Of a stretch of 64,000 nucleotides of DNA, positions 36,579-46,474 are shown one piece after another. The notes beneath the pieces are model-generated. The model was not told where the DNA came from and did no database searches. It saw only the letters and a list, made by a program, of their open reading frames with translations. The position numbers and the translations under genes are program-made. The stretch is from QHXW01 sp963847515 (GTDB lineage Bacteria; Acidobacteriota; Terriglobia; Bryobacterales; Bryobacteraceae), in contig CAWKAA010000007.1 of NCBI GenBank assembly GCA_963847515.1, forward strand, positions 2,108,001-2,172,000. The letters run 5' to 3'. Each line of letters opens with the position of its first letter. Position 1 is the stretch's first letter.

Positions 36579-36720
36579 TCGTCTCACCCTCCGGTCGCCT
36601 AACTTTATCCAAAGTCGTTAACAAGCGCAACATCTCAAGAGCTATCGAATGACACGGCGTACAATATGGAGTTCCGGAAATGCTTCGGGATGCCCACGGA
36701 CGCAAAGTCGATCGCGCCCG

Positions 36721-37065
36721 CGAATTGACGAACTGGTCGAAGCGGGAGCATTGCGTCCGGTCAAAGTCGAGACTTGGAGCGAGAAGGCCTTTCTCTATCA
36801 GGACGCCCGGCTGCCCGGCCGCATTGAAGCTGCAAGCCTACTTTCGCCATTCGAGCCGGTGGTCTGATACCGCGATAGGGGTTCCCGATTCTTTGGTTTT
36901 GACTACCGCATCGAGATCTTCTTTCCCAAGGAAAAACGAAAGTGGGGCTATTATGTACTCCCGTTTCTGCTTGGAGATAGGGCCGCGTGGCTGGGTCTCG
37001 ATTCGGTCATCGTGGATCGCGGTGGCGGCTTCGCTCGTGCGCTGGCCGCCGCGATTGAAAAATAA
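36721..37065 (+). pseudogene. YcaQ/AlkZ-like winged-helix DNA glycosylase remnant with TGA
   Basis: One frame carries RIDELVEAGALRPVKVETWS, LPGRIEAASLLSPFEPVV, then TGA at 36865-36867, then YRDRGSRFFGFDYRIEIFFP and WGYYVLPFLLGDR to TAA at 37063-37065. In the family (interstrand-crosslink unhooking glycosylases) the position of the TGA is normally Trp in SPFDPVVWDR, so TGG to TGA explains it. About 250 N-terminal residues are also missing. Dead gene. Confidence 0.75.
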
Positions 37066-37224
37066 GGGCCCATAGCCCTTTAGAGGCATCTGGCGTAACA
37101 TCCACATAAGCGAGGGCGTCCTACCATCCATAGGCCCGTGTCTTAGGGCTGTTCGAAAGAATACCGTTGCGGGGATGCTCTTCAAGCAAATGGCTGTATA
37201 TACTGATAATACTCATAAAAACGC

Positions 37225-38508
37225 ATGAAGCAGCCGCCTCCATCTGCGCTCGACCCTCTTGAAAGACCGCCATCTGCGCTAGAGCATCCGACGCCAGCGC
37301 CTCAGAAAGAGTTGCGCGGGGGCACGACCCCGCCAGCGGGAAAGCGCCGTGGTTGGGTCTGGATAGTCATCCTTGCTCTGGCGGGTCTAGGCGCCTATTT
37401 CCTCTGGCCAAAATTGACCGGTAAAAAGCCCGCTGCTGCGCCATCGTCAGCCGGCACCAAAGGGGGACGAGCTCTCGTCACTCCGGTGGATGCGGCGAAA
37501 GCCCGGAAGGGCGACATTGGCGTTTATTACAACGGTCTCGGTTCGGTGACCCCAATCTACACCGTAACCGTGAAAAGCCGCGTCGACGGCGAGTTGATGA
37601 ATGTTCGTTACAAGGAAGGTGACCTCGTTCAGAAAGGCGATCTATTGGTGGGGATCGACCCGCGGCCCTATCAGGTTCAGTTAGAACAGGCTGAAGGGCA
37701 GATGGCTAAGGACCAGGCCACCCTGGCGAACGCGCGAACCGATCTCGCCCGCTACGAAACGCTGTTAACGCAAAACGCCATTCCGGAACAGCAACTGGCA
37801 ACGCAGCGAGCGACGGTGTTACTGGACGAGGGTGCAATAAAAGTCGACCAAGGGCAAATCGACGCCGCCAAGCTCAATCTCGTTTACTGCCAGATCAACG
37901 CTCCAATAACCGGCCGCGTTGGCCTCCGTCTCGTCGATCCCGGCAACATCGTTCACGCGTCGGACGCCAATGGCTTGCTGGTGATCACACAAATTCAGCC
38001 CATCAGCGTTATTTTCACCATCCCTGAAGACCAGATTCCGGCAGTGGTCAAACGACTTAACGCCGGTCAACGCTTGAAAGTAGATGCGTACGATCATGGC
38101 ATGACTCGGAAAATCACCCAAGGGACGCTGACAACCATCGATAACCAAATCGATCCCACAACCGCCACCCTCAAACTCCGGGCGACTTTCGAGAACAAGG
38201 ACAACGCCCTGTTCCCCAACCAGTTCATCAACGCGCGGCTACTGGTAGAAGAGAAACACGGCGTTACACTGGTTCCCTCCGCCGCGATTCAGCGGAACTC
38301 GCAAACCACCTATGTCTATCTGGTGAAACCGGATTCCTCGGTCACCGTGCGTAATATCGTTGTGGGCACGACCGAGGGCAGCGACTCCGAGATCGTCTCT
38401 GGTCTCGCTCCCGGGGACGTCATCGTCATGACGGGTGTGGACAAACTCCAGGAAGGGAGTAAGGTCAGGGCGCGTCTCGAAGGCGACAAGACCCAGACGG
38501 GGAGTTAA
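37225..38508 (+). CDS. mdtA: RND efflux periplasmic adaptor (MdtA-like)
   Basis: 427 residues. A Pro-rich cytoplasmic start, one transmembrane anchor at about 42-62 (RGWVWIVILALAGLGAYFLW), then the membrane-fusion domains: lipoyl half-motifs (VKSRVDGELMNVRYKEGDLV and NAPITGRVGLRLVDPGNIV), an alpha-hairpin between them, a beta-barrel and the membrane-proximal domain (LVPSAAIQRNSQTTYVYLVK). It joins the RND pumps to the outer-membrane channel. First gene of a four-gene operon with two RND pumps and a channel, the MdtABC arrangement that uses two different pump subunits. TATACT near 37197 could be the -10. Confidence 0.88.
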   Translation: MKQPPPSALDPLERPPSALEHPTPAPQKELRGGTTPPAGKRRGWVWIVILALAGLGAYFLWPKLTGKKPAAAPSSAGTKGGRALVTPVDAAKARKGDIGVYYNGLGSVTPIYTVTVKSRVDGELMNVRYKEGDLVQKGDLLVGIDPRPYQVQLEQAEGQMAKDQATLANARTDLARYETLLTQNAIPEQQLATQRATVLLDEGAIKVDQGQIDAAKLNLVYCQINAPITGRVGLRLVDPGNIVHASDANGLLVITQIQPISVIFTIPEDQIPAVVKRLNAGQRLKVDAYDHGMTRKITQGTLTTIDNQIDPTTATLKLRATFENKDNALFPNQFINARLLVEEKHGVTLVPSAAIQRNSQTTYVYLVKPDSSVTVRNIVVGTTEGSDSEIVSGLAPGDVIVMTGVDKLQEGSKVRARLEGDKTQTGS

Positions 38509-38517
38509 GCGGTTTCC

Positions 38518-41500
38518 ATGAGCCCCTCACGGACGTTTATTCTCCGGCCAGTCGCCACTACGATGCTGATGGTCGGCATTCTGCTTACGGGCATAGTCGC
38601 CTACAAGCAGTTGCCGGTTTCAGCGCTGCCCGAGGTCGATTATCCGACCATTCAAGTCATCACCTTTTATCCCGGCGCAAGCCCGGACGTGATGGCCTCT
38701 TCAGTGACGGCGCCGCTCGAGCGTCAATTCGGCCAGGTACCCGGGCTGCAGCAGATGACCTCGACCAGCTCCGACGGCAGCTCGGTAATCACGCTGCAAT
38801 TCAACCTTAACCTCAACATTGACGTCGCCGAGCAGGAAGTACAGCAGTCCATCAACGCCTCCGGGACTTATCTTCCGCCGGATCTTCCAACGCCGCCGAT
38901 CTACAGCAAAACCAACCCGGCCGATGCGCCGATCCTGACGCTGGCATTGACCTCGAAGGACCTTCCGCTTTCGAAGGTGGAAGACCTCGCGGATACGCGG
39001 CTGGCTCCAAAGATTTCACAATTGCCCGGTGTGGGGCTGGTCAGCATCAGCGGCGGCCAGAAGCCCGCCGTGCGCATCGAGGCGAACCCGACGGCGCTGG
39101 CAAACAACGGGCTCAATCTGGAGGATTTGCGCAGCACCCTCGTGGCCGCCAACGTCAACCAGGCCAAGGGAAGCTTCGACGGACCCCATCAGGCTTATCA
39201 GATCGGCGCCAACGACCAGTTACTGTCGAGCAGTGATTACGCTCCGCTTATCATCGCGTATCGAAACGGCGCACCCGTCAAGCTGAGCGACGTGGCTTCG
39301 GTCATGGATGATGCTGAGAATATCCACCAGGCCGCCTGGATGAACAACGTCCCCGCCGTCATTGTGAACATTCAGCGCCAGCCGGGCGCCAACATCATCA
39401 CCGTCGCCGACCGCATTAAGATTCTCCTCCCGCAGCTCACCGCAAACCTTCCCAAATCGGTTCAGGTTAGCATCCTGACCGACAGAACCACCACCATTAG
39501 GGCGTCGGTGAGCGACGTGCAGTTCGAGATGATGCTTACCGTAGCGCTGGTGGTGATGGTCATCTTTCTCTTCCTGCGAAACTTTGCCGCCACTATCATT
39601 CCCAGCGTCGCCGTGCCGCTGTCGCTTGTGGGCACCTTCGGTGTGATGTACCTGCTGGGTTACAGCCTGAACAACCTGACGCTGATGGCATTGACGATTT
39701 CCACCGGTTTCGTCGTCGATGACGCCATTGTCATGATCGAGAATATCGTCCGCTACATCGAGGAAGGCGAGCACCCGCTCCGCGCCGCGCTGAAGGGTTC
39801 CGCACAAATCGGCTTCACCATCGTCTCCCTCACCATTTCTCTAATTGCCGTTCTCATCCCGCTGTTGTTTATGGGCGACATTGTGGGCCGGCTCTTCCGT
39901 GAGTTTGCCGTCACGCTCAGCGTCACCATCCTGGTGTCGGCAGTTGTCTCGCTAACGCTGACGCCCATGATGTGCTCCAAGCTGCTCAAGCACAAACCGG
40001 AATCAGAGCAGGGTCGCCTTTTCCGCGCATCCGAGCGCGCATTTGAAGCGGTAATCGCTTTCTACGGCCGGACCCTGAAATGGGTGCTGCGCTGGCAGAC
40101 GGCGACGTTGCTGGTAGCGGCTGGCACTCTCGTTCTGACGATCGTTCTTTTCATCTTCATTCCCAAAGGCTTTTTTCCGATCCAAGATACCGGCGTCATT
40201 CAAGGCGTCTCCGAGGCATCCCAGACAGTATCCTTTCCGGAGATGGCTCGCGAGCAGCAGCAGCTTGCCGCAATCATCGGTAAGGATCCCGCAGTCGAGA
40301 GTCTTTCCTCATTCATTGGGATCGACGGCACTAACACCACGCTCAACAGCGGCCGCATTTTGATCAATTTGAAACCGCTCGACGAAAGGGGAATCAACGC
40401 CAGTGACGTGATTCGCCGGCTACAACCGCAACTGGAACAGGTGCCCGGCATCACCCTGTTCATGCAGCCGGTGCAGGACCTCACCGTTGAAGACCGCGTA
40501 AGCCGCACCCAGTTTCAGTACACCCTTGAAGATGCCAGTGCCGACGAACTCAACACGTACGCGCCCCAAATGCTGGAAAAACTCCAAAAGCGGCCGGAAC
40601 TGCGCGATGTAGCCAGCGACCAGCAGGTGCTTGGCCTGCAGGCAAAGCTCGTGTTCGATCGCAATACGGCTTACCGCATGGGGATCACGCCCTCCAGTAT
40701 CGACCAGACCCTCTACGACGCCTACGGCCAGCGTCAGGTATCGACCATCTTCACGCAGTTAAACCAGTACCACGTGGTGCTGGAAGTGAAAAAGGATTTT
40801 CGGCAAAACCCGATGGACCTGCATAATCTGTTCATCCGCACCGGCGCCGCTTCGTCCTCTGGTCTGGTCTCAGGCGGAACATCGGCGACGCAAATCTTCG
40901 GACCGTCCAGCTCGTTAACCGCAGCAAATGCCAGTCTCAGCACCAACTCGTCTTCATCGGCGGCTTCCTCGTCGCCCGGTCCCATCGGTAGCGCTTACGG
41001 CGGAGCGGCCACGTCTTCAACGACGGCATATCCCAACGGAGGTCAAGTTCCCCTGGCTGCTTTTGCGCATATGGAGACGACCACTGTCCCTATCACCGTG
41101 AATCACCAGGGCCAGTTCCCGGTGGTGACTCTTTCCTTCAACCTGGCCCCCGGCGCATCTCTAGGGGAGGCCGTTAAAGCTGTCAATGACGTAAAGACTG
41201 AGGTCGGCATGCCGGCCAGCATTCAGGCGGACTTTCAGGGCACTGCAGAAGCCTTTCAGGCCTCGCTGGCGAACGAGCCTGTCCTGATTCTTGCGGCGCT
41301 GATTACTGTCTATATCGTGTTGGGCGTGTTGTACGAAAGCTATATTCACCCCATTACCATCCTATCCACGCTGCCTTCGGCGGGCGTGGGCGCGCTGCTG
41401 GCTCTGATCGTATGCGGCAACGATTTCAGTGTGATTGCGCTGATCGGTATCGTGCTCCTCATCGGCATCGTAAAGAAGAATGCCATCATGATGATCGACT

Positions 41501-41817
41501 TTGCCCTGGATGCCGAGCGCAAGGAAGGCATGGAGCCGGAAAATGCCATCTATCAGGCATGCCTTCTGCGGTTCCGCCCCATCATGATGACGACCATGGC
41601 GGCGCTGCTGGGGGCGGTTCCCCTGGCATTAGGGAGCGGAACCGGCTCAGAGTTGCGGCGCCCCTTGGGAATCAGCATCATCGGCGGGTTGCTGATCAGC
41701 CAGTTGCTCACGCTCTATACCACTCCGGTGATCTATCTCTGGTTCGACCGGCTGGCACGGCGATTCTCGCCGCAACACGAGATTGCGCCTGGTGCGGAAC
41801 CGCTTCCGGCGGATTGA
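38518..41817 (+). CDS. mdtB: RND multidrug efflux transporter (MdtB-like)
   Basis: 1099 residues with the HAE-1 RND layout: TM1 (FILRPVATTMLMVGILLTGI), a large periplasmic loop, TM2-TM6 containing the proton-relay motif GFVVDDAIVMIENIVRYIEE, the second periplasmic loop, and TM8-12 (GVLYESYIHPITILSTLPSA, IVKKNAIMMIDFALDAERKE). It pumps lipophilic compounds from the periplasm using the proton gradient. The second periplasmic loop has a Ser/Ala/Gly-rich insert of about 60 residues (near 780-845, LSTNSSSSAASSSPGPIGSA), not usual for MdtB, so the gene is longer than the usual 1040. It starts 9 bp after mdtA. Confidence 0.88.
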   Translation: MSPSRTFILRPVATTMLMVGILLTGIVAYKQLPVSALPEVDYPTIQVITFYPGASPDVMASSVTAPLERQFGQVPGLQQMTSTSSDGSSVITLQFNLNLNIDVAEQEVQQSINASGTYLPPDLPTPPIYSKTNPADAPILTLALTSKDLPLSKVEDLADTRLAPKISQLPGVGLVSISGGQKPAVRIEANPTALANNGLNLEDLRSTLVAANVNQAKGSFDGPHQAYQIGANDQLLSSSDYAPLIIAYRNGAPVKLSDVASVMDDAENIHQAAWMNNVPAVIVNIQRQPGANIITVADRIKILLPQLTANLPKSVQVSILTDRTTTIRASVSDVQFEMMLTVALVVMVIFLFLRNFAATIIPSVAVPLSLVGTFGVMYLLGYSLNNLTLMALTISTGFVVDDAIVMIENIVRYIEEGEHPLRAALKGSAQIGFTIVSLTISLIAVLIPLLFMGDIVGRLFREFAVTLSVTILVSAVVSLTLTPMMCSKLLKHKPESEQGRLFRASERAFEAVIAFYGRTLKWVLRWQTATLLVAAGTLVLTIVLFIFIPKGFFPIQDTGVIQGVSEASQTVSFPEMAREQQQLAAIIGKDPAVESLSSFIGIDGTNTTLNSGRILINLKPLDERGINASDVIRRLQPQLEQVPGITLFMQPVQDLTVEDRVSRTQFQYTLEDASADELNTYAPQMLEKLQKRPELRDVASDQQVLGLQAKLVFDRNTAYRMGITPSSIDQTLYDAYGQRQVSTIFTQLNQYHVVLEVKKDFRQNPMDLHNLFIRTGAASSSGLVSGGTSATQIFGPSSSLTAANASLSTNSSSSAASSSPGPIGSAYGGAATSSTTAYPNGGQVPLAAFAHMETTTVPITVNHQGQFPVVTLSFNLAPGASLGEAVKAVNDVKTEVGMPASIQADFQGTAEAFQASLANEPVLILAALITVYIVLGVLYESYIHPITILSTLPSAGVGALLALIVCGNDFSVIALIGIVLLIGIVKKNAIMMIDFALDAERKEGMEPENAIYQACLLRFRPIMMTTMAALLGAVPLALGSGTGSELRRPLGISIIGGLLISQLLTLYTTPVIYLWFDRLARRFSPQHEIAPGAEPLPAD

Positions 41818-41821
41818 AGCC

Positions 41822-44800
41822 ATGAGTATTTCTGAGCCCTTCATCCGCAGGCCCGTCGCCACCACGCTGCTGACCATCGCCATCGCGCTGGCCGGCGCTG
41901 TGGCGTTCCGGCTCCTCCCGGTCTCTCCGCTGCCTCAGGTGGACTTTCCGACGATTTCGGTCAACGCCGGCTTGCCCGGCGCAAGTCCCGAGACCATGGC
42001 CTCCTCGGTGGCTACTCCTCTCGAACGTCAGTTCGGGCGCATCGCCGCCGTCACCGAGATGACCTCGTCCAGCAGTCTCGGATCCACCAGCATCACGCTG
42101 CAGTTCGATCTGACTCGCAACATAGACGCCGCTGCGCGCGACGTGCAGGCAGCGATCAACGCCGCACGCGGCTATCTGCCGGCCAACCTTCCGAACAACC
42201 CCACCTACCGGAAAGTGAACCCGGCCGATTCTCCGATCTTCATGCTCGCGCTCACTTCAGACATTCTCAGCAAGGGTCAGATGTATGATGCGGCCTCGTC
42301 CATCATGGCGCAAAAGCTGTCGCAAGTGAGCGGGGTGGGCCAGGTGCAGGTGGGCGGGAGCGCGTTGCCGGGAGTCCGCATCGAGTTGAATCCCACGGCG
42401 TTGAACAAATATGGCATCGGCCTGGAGCAGGTGCGGGGCGTGCTGTCTGGCTCCAATGCCAACACCCCCAAAGGACATTTTTCCGACGACCACCGCATGT
42501 GGGAGGTGGGCGCCAACGATCAGCTTTTCAAGGCCATTGACTACGAACCGCTGCTCATCACCTATCACAATGGAACAGCGGTTCGCGTCGGTGATGTCGG
42601 CCGCGCCACCGACGCTGCAGAAGACCTGCGCAATTCGGGCTACGCCAACGGCAAGCCTTCCGTTTTGGTGATCATCAACCGCCAACCCGGCGCCAACATC
42701 ATCGATACCGTCGATCGTATCCGCGCCCTCCTTCCCCAGTTGAAAGCCTCGATCCCGCAGTCGATTGACGTAAGAGTGGCCATGGACCAGACCGTGACCA
42801 TACGCGCTTCGGTGCACGACGTCGAGATATCGCTGGCCATTTCCGTGATGCTGGTCATCCTGGTGGTATTCTTCTTTCTCCGCAACGTGCGCACCACCAT
42901 GATTCCCAGCGTCGCCGTTCCGGTGTCGCTGATTACAACCTTCGGCGTAATGTATCTGCTGGGCTACAGTATCGACAATCTGTCGTTGATGGCTCTGACC
43001 ATTTCTACCGGATTTGTGGTGGATGACGCGATCGTCGTGATCGAAAACATCACGCGTTATCTGGAGCAGGGGATGCACCCGTTCCAGGCGGCGCTGAGGG
43101 GAGCCAAAGAAGTCGGGTTCACCGTGGTCACCATCAGCCTTTCGTTGATTGCCGTCTTCATTCCCTTGCTGATGATGGGTGGCATGGTGGGCCGCTTGTT
43201 TCGCGAGTTCGCCGTTACGCTTTCGATTGCCATTATCGTGTCTATGGTGGTTTCACTCACCACCACACCCATGATGTGCGCCCACCTGCTCAAAGAGCAG
43301 AAGACGCATGGCTGGATGTACAGAATGAGCGAGCGCTTCTTCACCTGGAACGCCAACGCTTACGGGAGCACGCTTTCGTTCGTTCTCCGTCATCCCGCGC
43401 CGACGCTGCTTGTTCTATTGGCTACCATTGCGCTGAATGTGTACCTGTTTGTTCACGTGCCGAAGGGCTTTTTCCCGCAACAGGACAACGGCCGGATCAT
43501 GGGGTCGATCATGGCCGACCAGGACACTTCGTTTCAAGCCATGGACAAGCTTTTGCTGCAGATGACCAAGATTATTGCCGCCGATCCGGCAGTGGATACG
43601 GTGCAGGGGTTTACAGGTGGTGGTTGGGCCGGGACGTCGAACACAGCGCGTATGTTCCTTTCTTTGAAGCCTCTGGCGGAGCGCAAGGTCACCGCCGACC
43701 TTATCATCGCCCGGCTGCGCCCCAAGCTGGCCCGCGTACCGGGCGCCACGCTCTATTTGCAGGCGTCGCAAGACGTGCGTGTCGGCGGGAGAATGAGTAG
43801 CGCTCTCTATCAATTCACCATGCGTGGCGACAATTTGCAGGATCTGATTGACTATGCTCCGCGCATGCTCCAGGAATTGAAGACCGTCCCCGTAATCGCC
43901 GACGTGAACAGCGATCAGCAGGATCGCGGACTGCAGTCGATGGTCACTTACGACCGCCCCACCGCCGCGCGCTTCGGCATCTCGTCGCAGCTGATCGATA
44001 GCACGCTCTACGACGCTTTCGGCCAGCGGCAGGTGTCTACCATGTACAAGACCATCAACCAGTATCACGTGGTGATGGAAGCGGCGCCGGAATATTGGCA
44101 GGATCCGCAATTCCTAAAGCAGGTGTACGTCCGCTCGCCCGGCGGGCAGGAAGTGCCCCTCAGTGCTTTCGCCAAATTCGCTCCGACTACCGCTCCTTTG
44201 TCCGTGACGCATCAGGGGCTGTTCCCGGCCGTCACCATCTCCTTCAACCTGCAGCCGGGTATCGCTTTGGGGGACGCGGTAGAGGCCATTGACGCAGCGG
44301 CGGCTCAAATTGGGCTTCCCAAAACCATCCATACCGGGTATGCCGGGACCGCACAGGCATATCAGGATTCGCTCGGTAGCGAGCCTTTGCTCATCGCCAC
44401 AGCACTCGCGGCGGTCTACATCGTGCTGGGGATGCTTTACGAAAGCTATATCCATCCCGTCACCATCCTGTCCACGCTTCCGTCGGCGGGCGTCGGGGCA
44501 TTGCTGGCTCTGCTGCTCACGAAGACCGATCTCAGTGTCATCGCCATGATCGGCATCATTCTGCTGATCGGCATTGTCAAAAAGAACGCCATTATGATGA
44601 TCGACTTCGCCATCGCCGCCGAACGCAACGAGGGCAAGAATTCGCGCGACTCCATCTTCGAGGCGTGCATGTTGCGATTCCGCCCCATCCTCATGACCAC
44701 GATGGCCGCCATGCTGGGCGCACTTCCGCTCGCCCTGGGGAAAGGCACCGGCTCCGAGTTGCGCCGGCCTCTGGGAATCACCATCATCGGCGGATTGGCG

Positions 44801-44929
44801 TTGAGCCAGATGTTGACGCTGTATACAACCCCGGTGGTCTATCTCTACTTCGACAAGATTCAGCGTTGGTGGTCTGGTGTCCGCAATCGGCAGCGTCCTG
44901 CAGACGACCCGCTCATTTCCGAGACATGA
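41822..44929 (+). CDS. mdtC: RND multidrug efflux transporter (MdtC-like)
   Basis: ATG 41822 begins MSISEPFIRRPVATTLLTIA, the standard RND start, 4 bp after the mdtB stop; the longer frame overlaps mdtB. At 1035 residues it is normal length. The proton-relay helix GFVVDDAIVVIENITRYLEQ, YLLGYSIDNLSLMALTISTG, and the C-terminal GMLYESYIHPVTILSTLPSA and IVKKNAIMMIDFAIAAERNE are all intact. It would form a heterotrimer with MdtB, as in MdtABC. Its stop overlaps the start of the channel gene (ATGA). Confidence 0.88.
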   Translation: MSISEPFIRRPVATTLLTIAIALAGAVAFRLLPVSPLPQVDFPTISVNAGLPGASPETMASSVATPLERQFGRIAAVTEMTSSSSLGSTSITLQFDLTRNIDAAARDVQAAINAARGYLPANLPNNPTYRKVNPADSPIFMLALTSDILSKGQMYDAASSIMAQKLSQVSGVGQVQVGGSALPGVRIELNPTALNKYGIGLEQVRGVLSGSNANTPKGHFSDDHRMWEVGANDQLFKAIDYEPLLITYHNGTAVRVGDVGRATDAAEDLRNSGYANGKPSVLVIINRQPGANIIDTVDRIRALLPQLKASIPQSIDVRVAMDQTVTIRASVHDVEISLAISVMLVILVVFFFLRNVRTTMIPSVAVPVSLITTFGVMYLLGYSIDNLSLMALTISTGFVVDDAIVVIENITRYLEQGMHPFQAALRGAKEVGFTVVTISLSLIAVFIPLLMMGGMVGRLFREFAVTLSIAIIVSMVVSLTTTPMMCAHLLKEQKTHGWMYRMSERFFTWNANAYGSTLSFVLRHPAPTLLVLLATIALNVYLFVHVPKGFFPQQDNGRIMGSIMADQDTSFQAMDKLLLQMTKIIAADPAVDTVQGFTGGGWAGTSNTARMFLSLKPLAERKVTADLIIARLRPKLARVPGATLYLQASQDVRVGGRMSSALYQFTMRGDNLQDLIDYAPRMLQELKTVPVIADVNSDQQDRGLQSMVTYDRPTAARFGISSQLIDSTLYDAFGQRQVSTMYKTINQYHVVMEAAPEYWQDPQFLKQVYVRSPGGQEVPLSAFAKFAPTTAPLSVTHQGLFPAVTISFNLQPGIALGDAVEAIDAAAAQIGLPKTIHTGYAGTAQAYQDSLGSEPLLIATALAAVYIVLGMLYESYIHPVTILSTLPSAGVGALLALLLTKTDLSVIAMIGIILLIGIVKKNAIMMIDFAIAAERNEGKNSRDSIFEACMLRFRPILMTTMAAMLGALPLALGKGTGSELRRPLGITIIGGLALSQMLTLYTTPVVYLYFDKIQRWWSGVRNRQRPADDPLISET

Positions 44930-46458
44930 GAAACTCACGCTCAATGTTCGCCGTCTCCCGTGGGGCGGACCACCTCCTGGTCCGCGGCCGACGCCCTCGT
45001 CGGCCTCCACGCTGCGTGTTTCTTGGCCTTCTGATTCCTGCCATGCTTCTCTCGACCGCCTGCATGGTCGGTCCGAAATATCAGCGCCCAGCCGCGCCGG
45101 CTTCCCCTGCATTTAAGGAACCGCCGCCCGAGGGCTGGAAGGAAGCTCAACCCAGCGACGGAATCATCCGCGGGAAGTGGTGGGAGATCTATAACGACCC
45201 GAATCTCAACGCGCTCGAAGAACAAGTCAACATCTCGAACCAAAACATACTTTCAGCTGAGGCACAATATCGTGAAGCCCGCGACGCCGTGCGCATTGCG
45301 CGCTCCGGTCTATTCCCCACCATTAGCGGGAGCGCGAGCATTGTCAACTCGAAAACCTCTGGCACCTTGGTGAACAACAAAGTGTCCGCTTTCGTTCCCG
45401 GCACGCGCACCGACTACAACCTGCCATTGAGCTTGTCCTACCAGGCGGACCTCTGGGGAAGCATCCGGCGCACGGTGAGGCAAAGCGCGGAAACCGCCCA
45501 GGCCAGCGCCGCGCAACTGGAAAACGCCCGCCTCACTTTCCACTCTGAGCTGGCCCTCGACTACTTTCAGCTACGTGGCACAGACAGCGCCAAAGACCTG
45601 CTAGATACCACCGTCAAGTCGTACCGGGAATTTCTGGAACTAACGCAAAACCGCCAGAAGTCGGGCATAGCCTCGGGCTCGGACGTGGCGCAAGCGCAGA
45701 CGCAATTGGACACCGCCAGGGCTCAGTTGATTGACCTTGATGTGGCGCGCTCCCAATTCGAACACGCCATCGCCATCCTCATCGGAAAGCCGCCCTCTGA
45801 ACTTTCCATCGCCCGCGGTCCGCTCAAATCAGAACCGCCGCCCGTCCCCGTCGGAGTGCCCTCCACGCTACTGGAACGGCGCCCGGACATCGCCCAGGCG
45901 GAGCGGCAGATGGCGGCGGCGAATGAGCAGATTGGAATTGCGAAAGCGGCCTTCTTTCCGGCCTTGACACTCAGCGCAACCGCGGGCCTTGAAAGTTCGA
46001 GCATCGTCAACTGGTTCACGTGGCCCAGTCGCTTTTGGTCGGTCGGTCCACAGATGGCGGAAACGCTCTTCGACGCGGGCAAACGTCGCGCTCAAACCGC
46101 TCAGGCGCAGGCTGCGTTCGATGTCACCGTGGCCGACTACCGACAGGCGGTCCTCACTAGCTTTCAGCAGGTGGAGGACAATCTGTCGGCATTGCGGGTT
46201 CTTTCCGAGGAAGCCCTCGCCGAGCAAGCTGCGGTAAAGGCGGCCGAAGACGCCCTTCAGATCTCCACGTATCAATACAAAGCCGGAACCGTCAGCTATC
46301 TGCAGGTAATTACCTCGCAGGCCATCGCGCTCCAGGATGAAAGAACCGCCGTCGATATTCTGACGCGCCGCATGGAGGCCAGCGTGTCTCTGGTCCAGGC
46401 CCTGGGCGGCGGCTGGGATGCTTCGAAGCTGCCCTCGATCGCCGAAGTGAGCCGCTGA
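44926..46458 (+). CDS. Outer-membrane efflux lipoprotein (OprM/NodT type)
   Basis: The ATG overlaps the mdtC stop by 4 nt. 510 residues. A lipobox-type LLSTAC precedes the mature Cys at residue 46, and the mature start CMVGPKYQRPAAPASPAFKE is typical of NodT/OprM. Two repeated TolC-like halves follow (WWEIYNDPNLNALEEQVNIS, RREARDAVRIARSGLFPTIS-type helix; later RRPDIAQAERQMAAANEQIG). It forms the trimeric outer-membrane channel for the RND pump. The leader is unusually long because residues about 13-30 (RGADHLLVRGRRPRRPPR) are encoded by an inverted repeat inserted in it. Confidence 0.87.
   Translation: MRNSRSMFAVSRGADHLLVRGRRPRRPPRCVFLGLLIPAMLLSTACMVGPKYQRPAAPASPAFKEPPPEGWKEAQPSDGIIRGKWWEIYNDPNLNALEEQVNISNQNILSAEAQYREARDAVRIARSGLFPTISGSASIVNSKTSGTLVNNKVSAFVPGTRTDYNLPLSLSYQADLWGSIRRTVRQSAETAQASAAQLENARLTFHSELALDYFQLRGTDSAKDLLDTTVKSYREFLELTQNRQKSGIASGSDVAQAQTQLDTARAQLIDLDVARSQFEHAIAILIGKPPSELSIARGPLKSEPPPVPVGVPSTLLERRPDIAQAERQMAAANEQIGIAKAAFFPALTLSATAGLESSSIVNWFTWPSRFWSVGPQMAETLFDAGKRRAQTAQAQAAFDVTVADYRQAVLTSFQQVEDNLSALRVLSEEALAEQAAVKAAEDALQISTYQYKAGTVSYLQVITSQAIALQDERTAVDILTRRMEASVSLVQALGGGWDASKLPSIAEVSR
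44965..44985. repeat. Inverted repeat inside the lipoprotein leader
   Basis: GCGGACCA at 44965-44972 and TGGTCCGC at 44978-44985 with a 5-bp loop. It resembles a palindromic REP-like unit and lies in the signal-peptide coding part of the efflux channel gene. Confidence 0.65.
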
Positions 46459-46474
46459 GACGGGCAGTGTTGGC

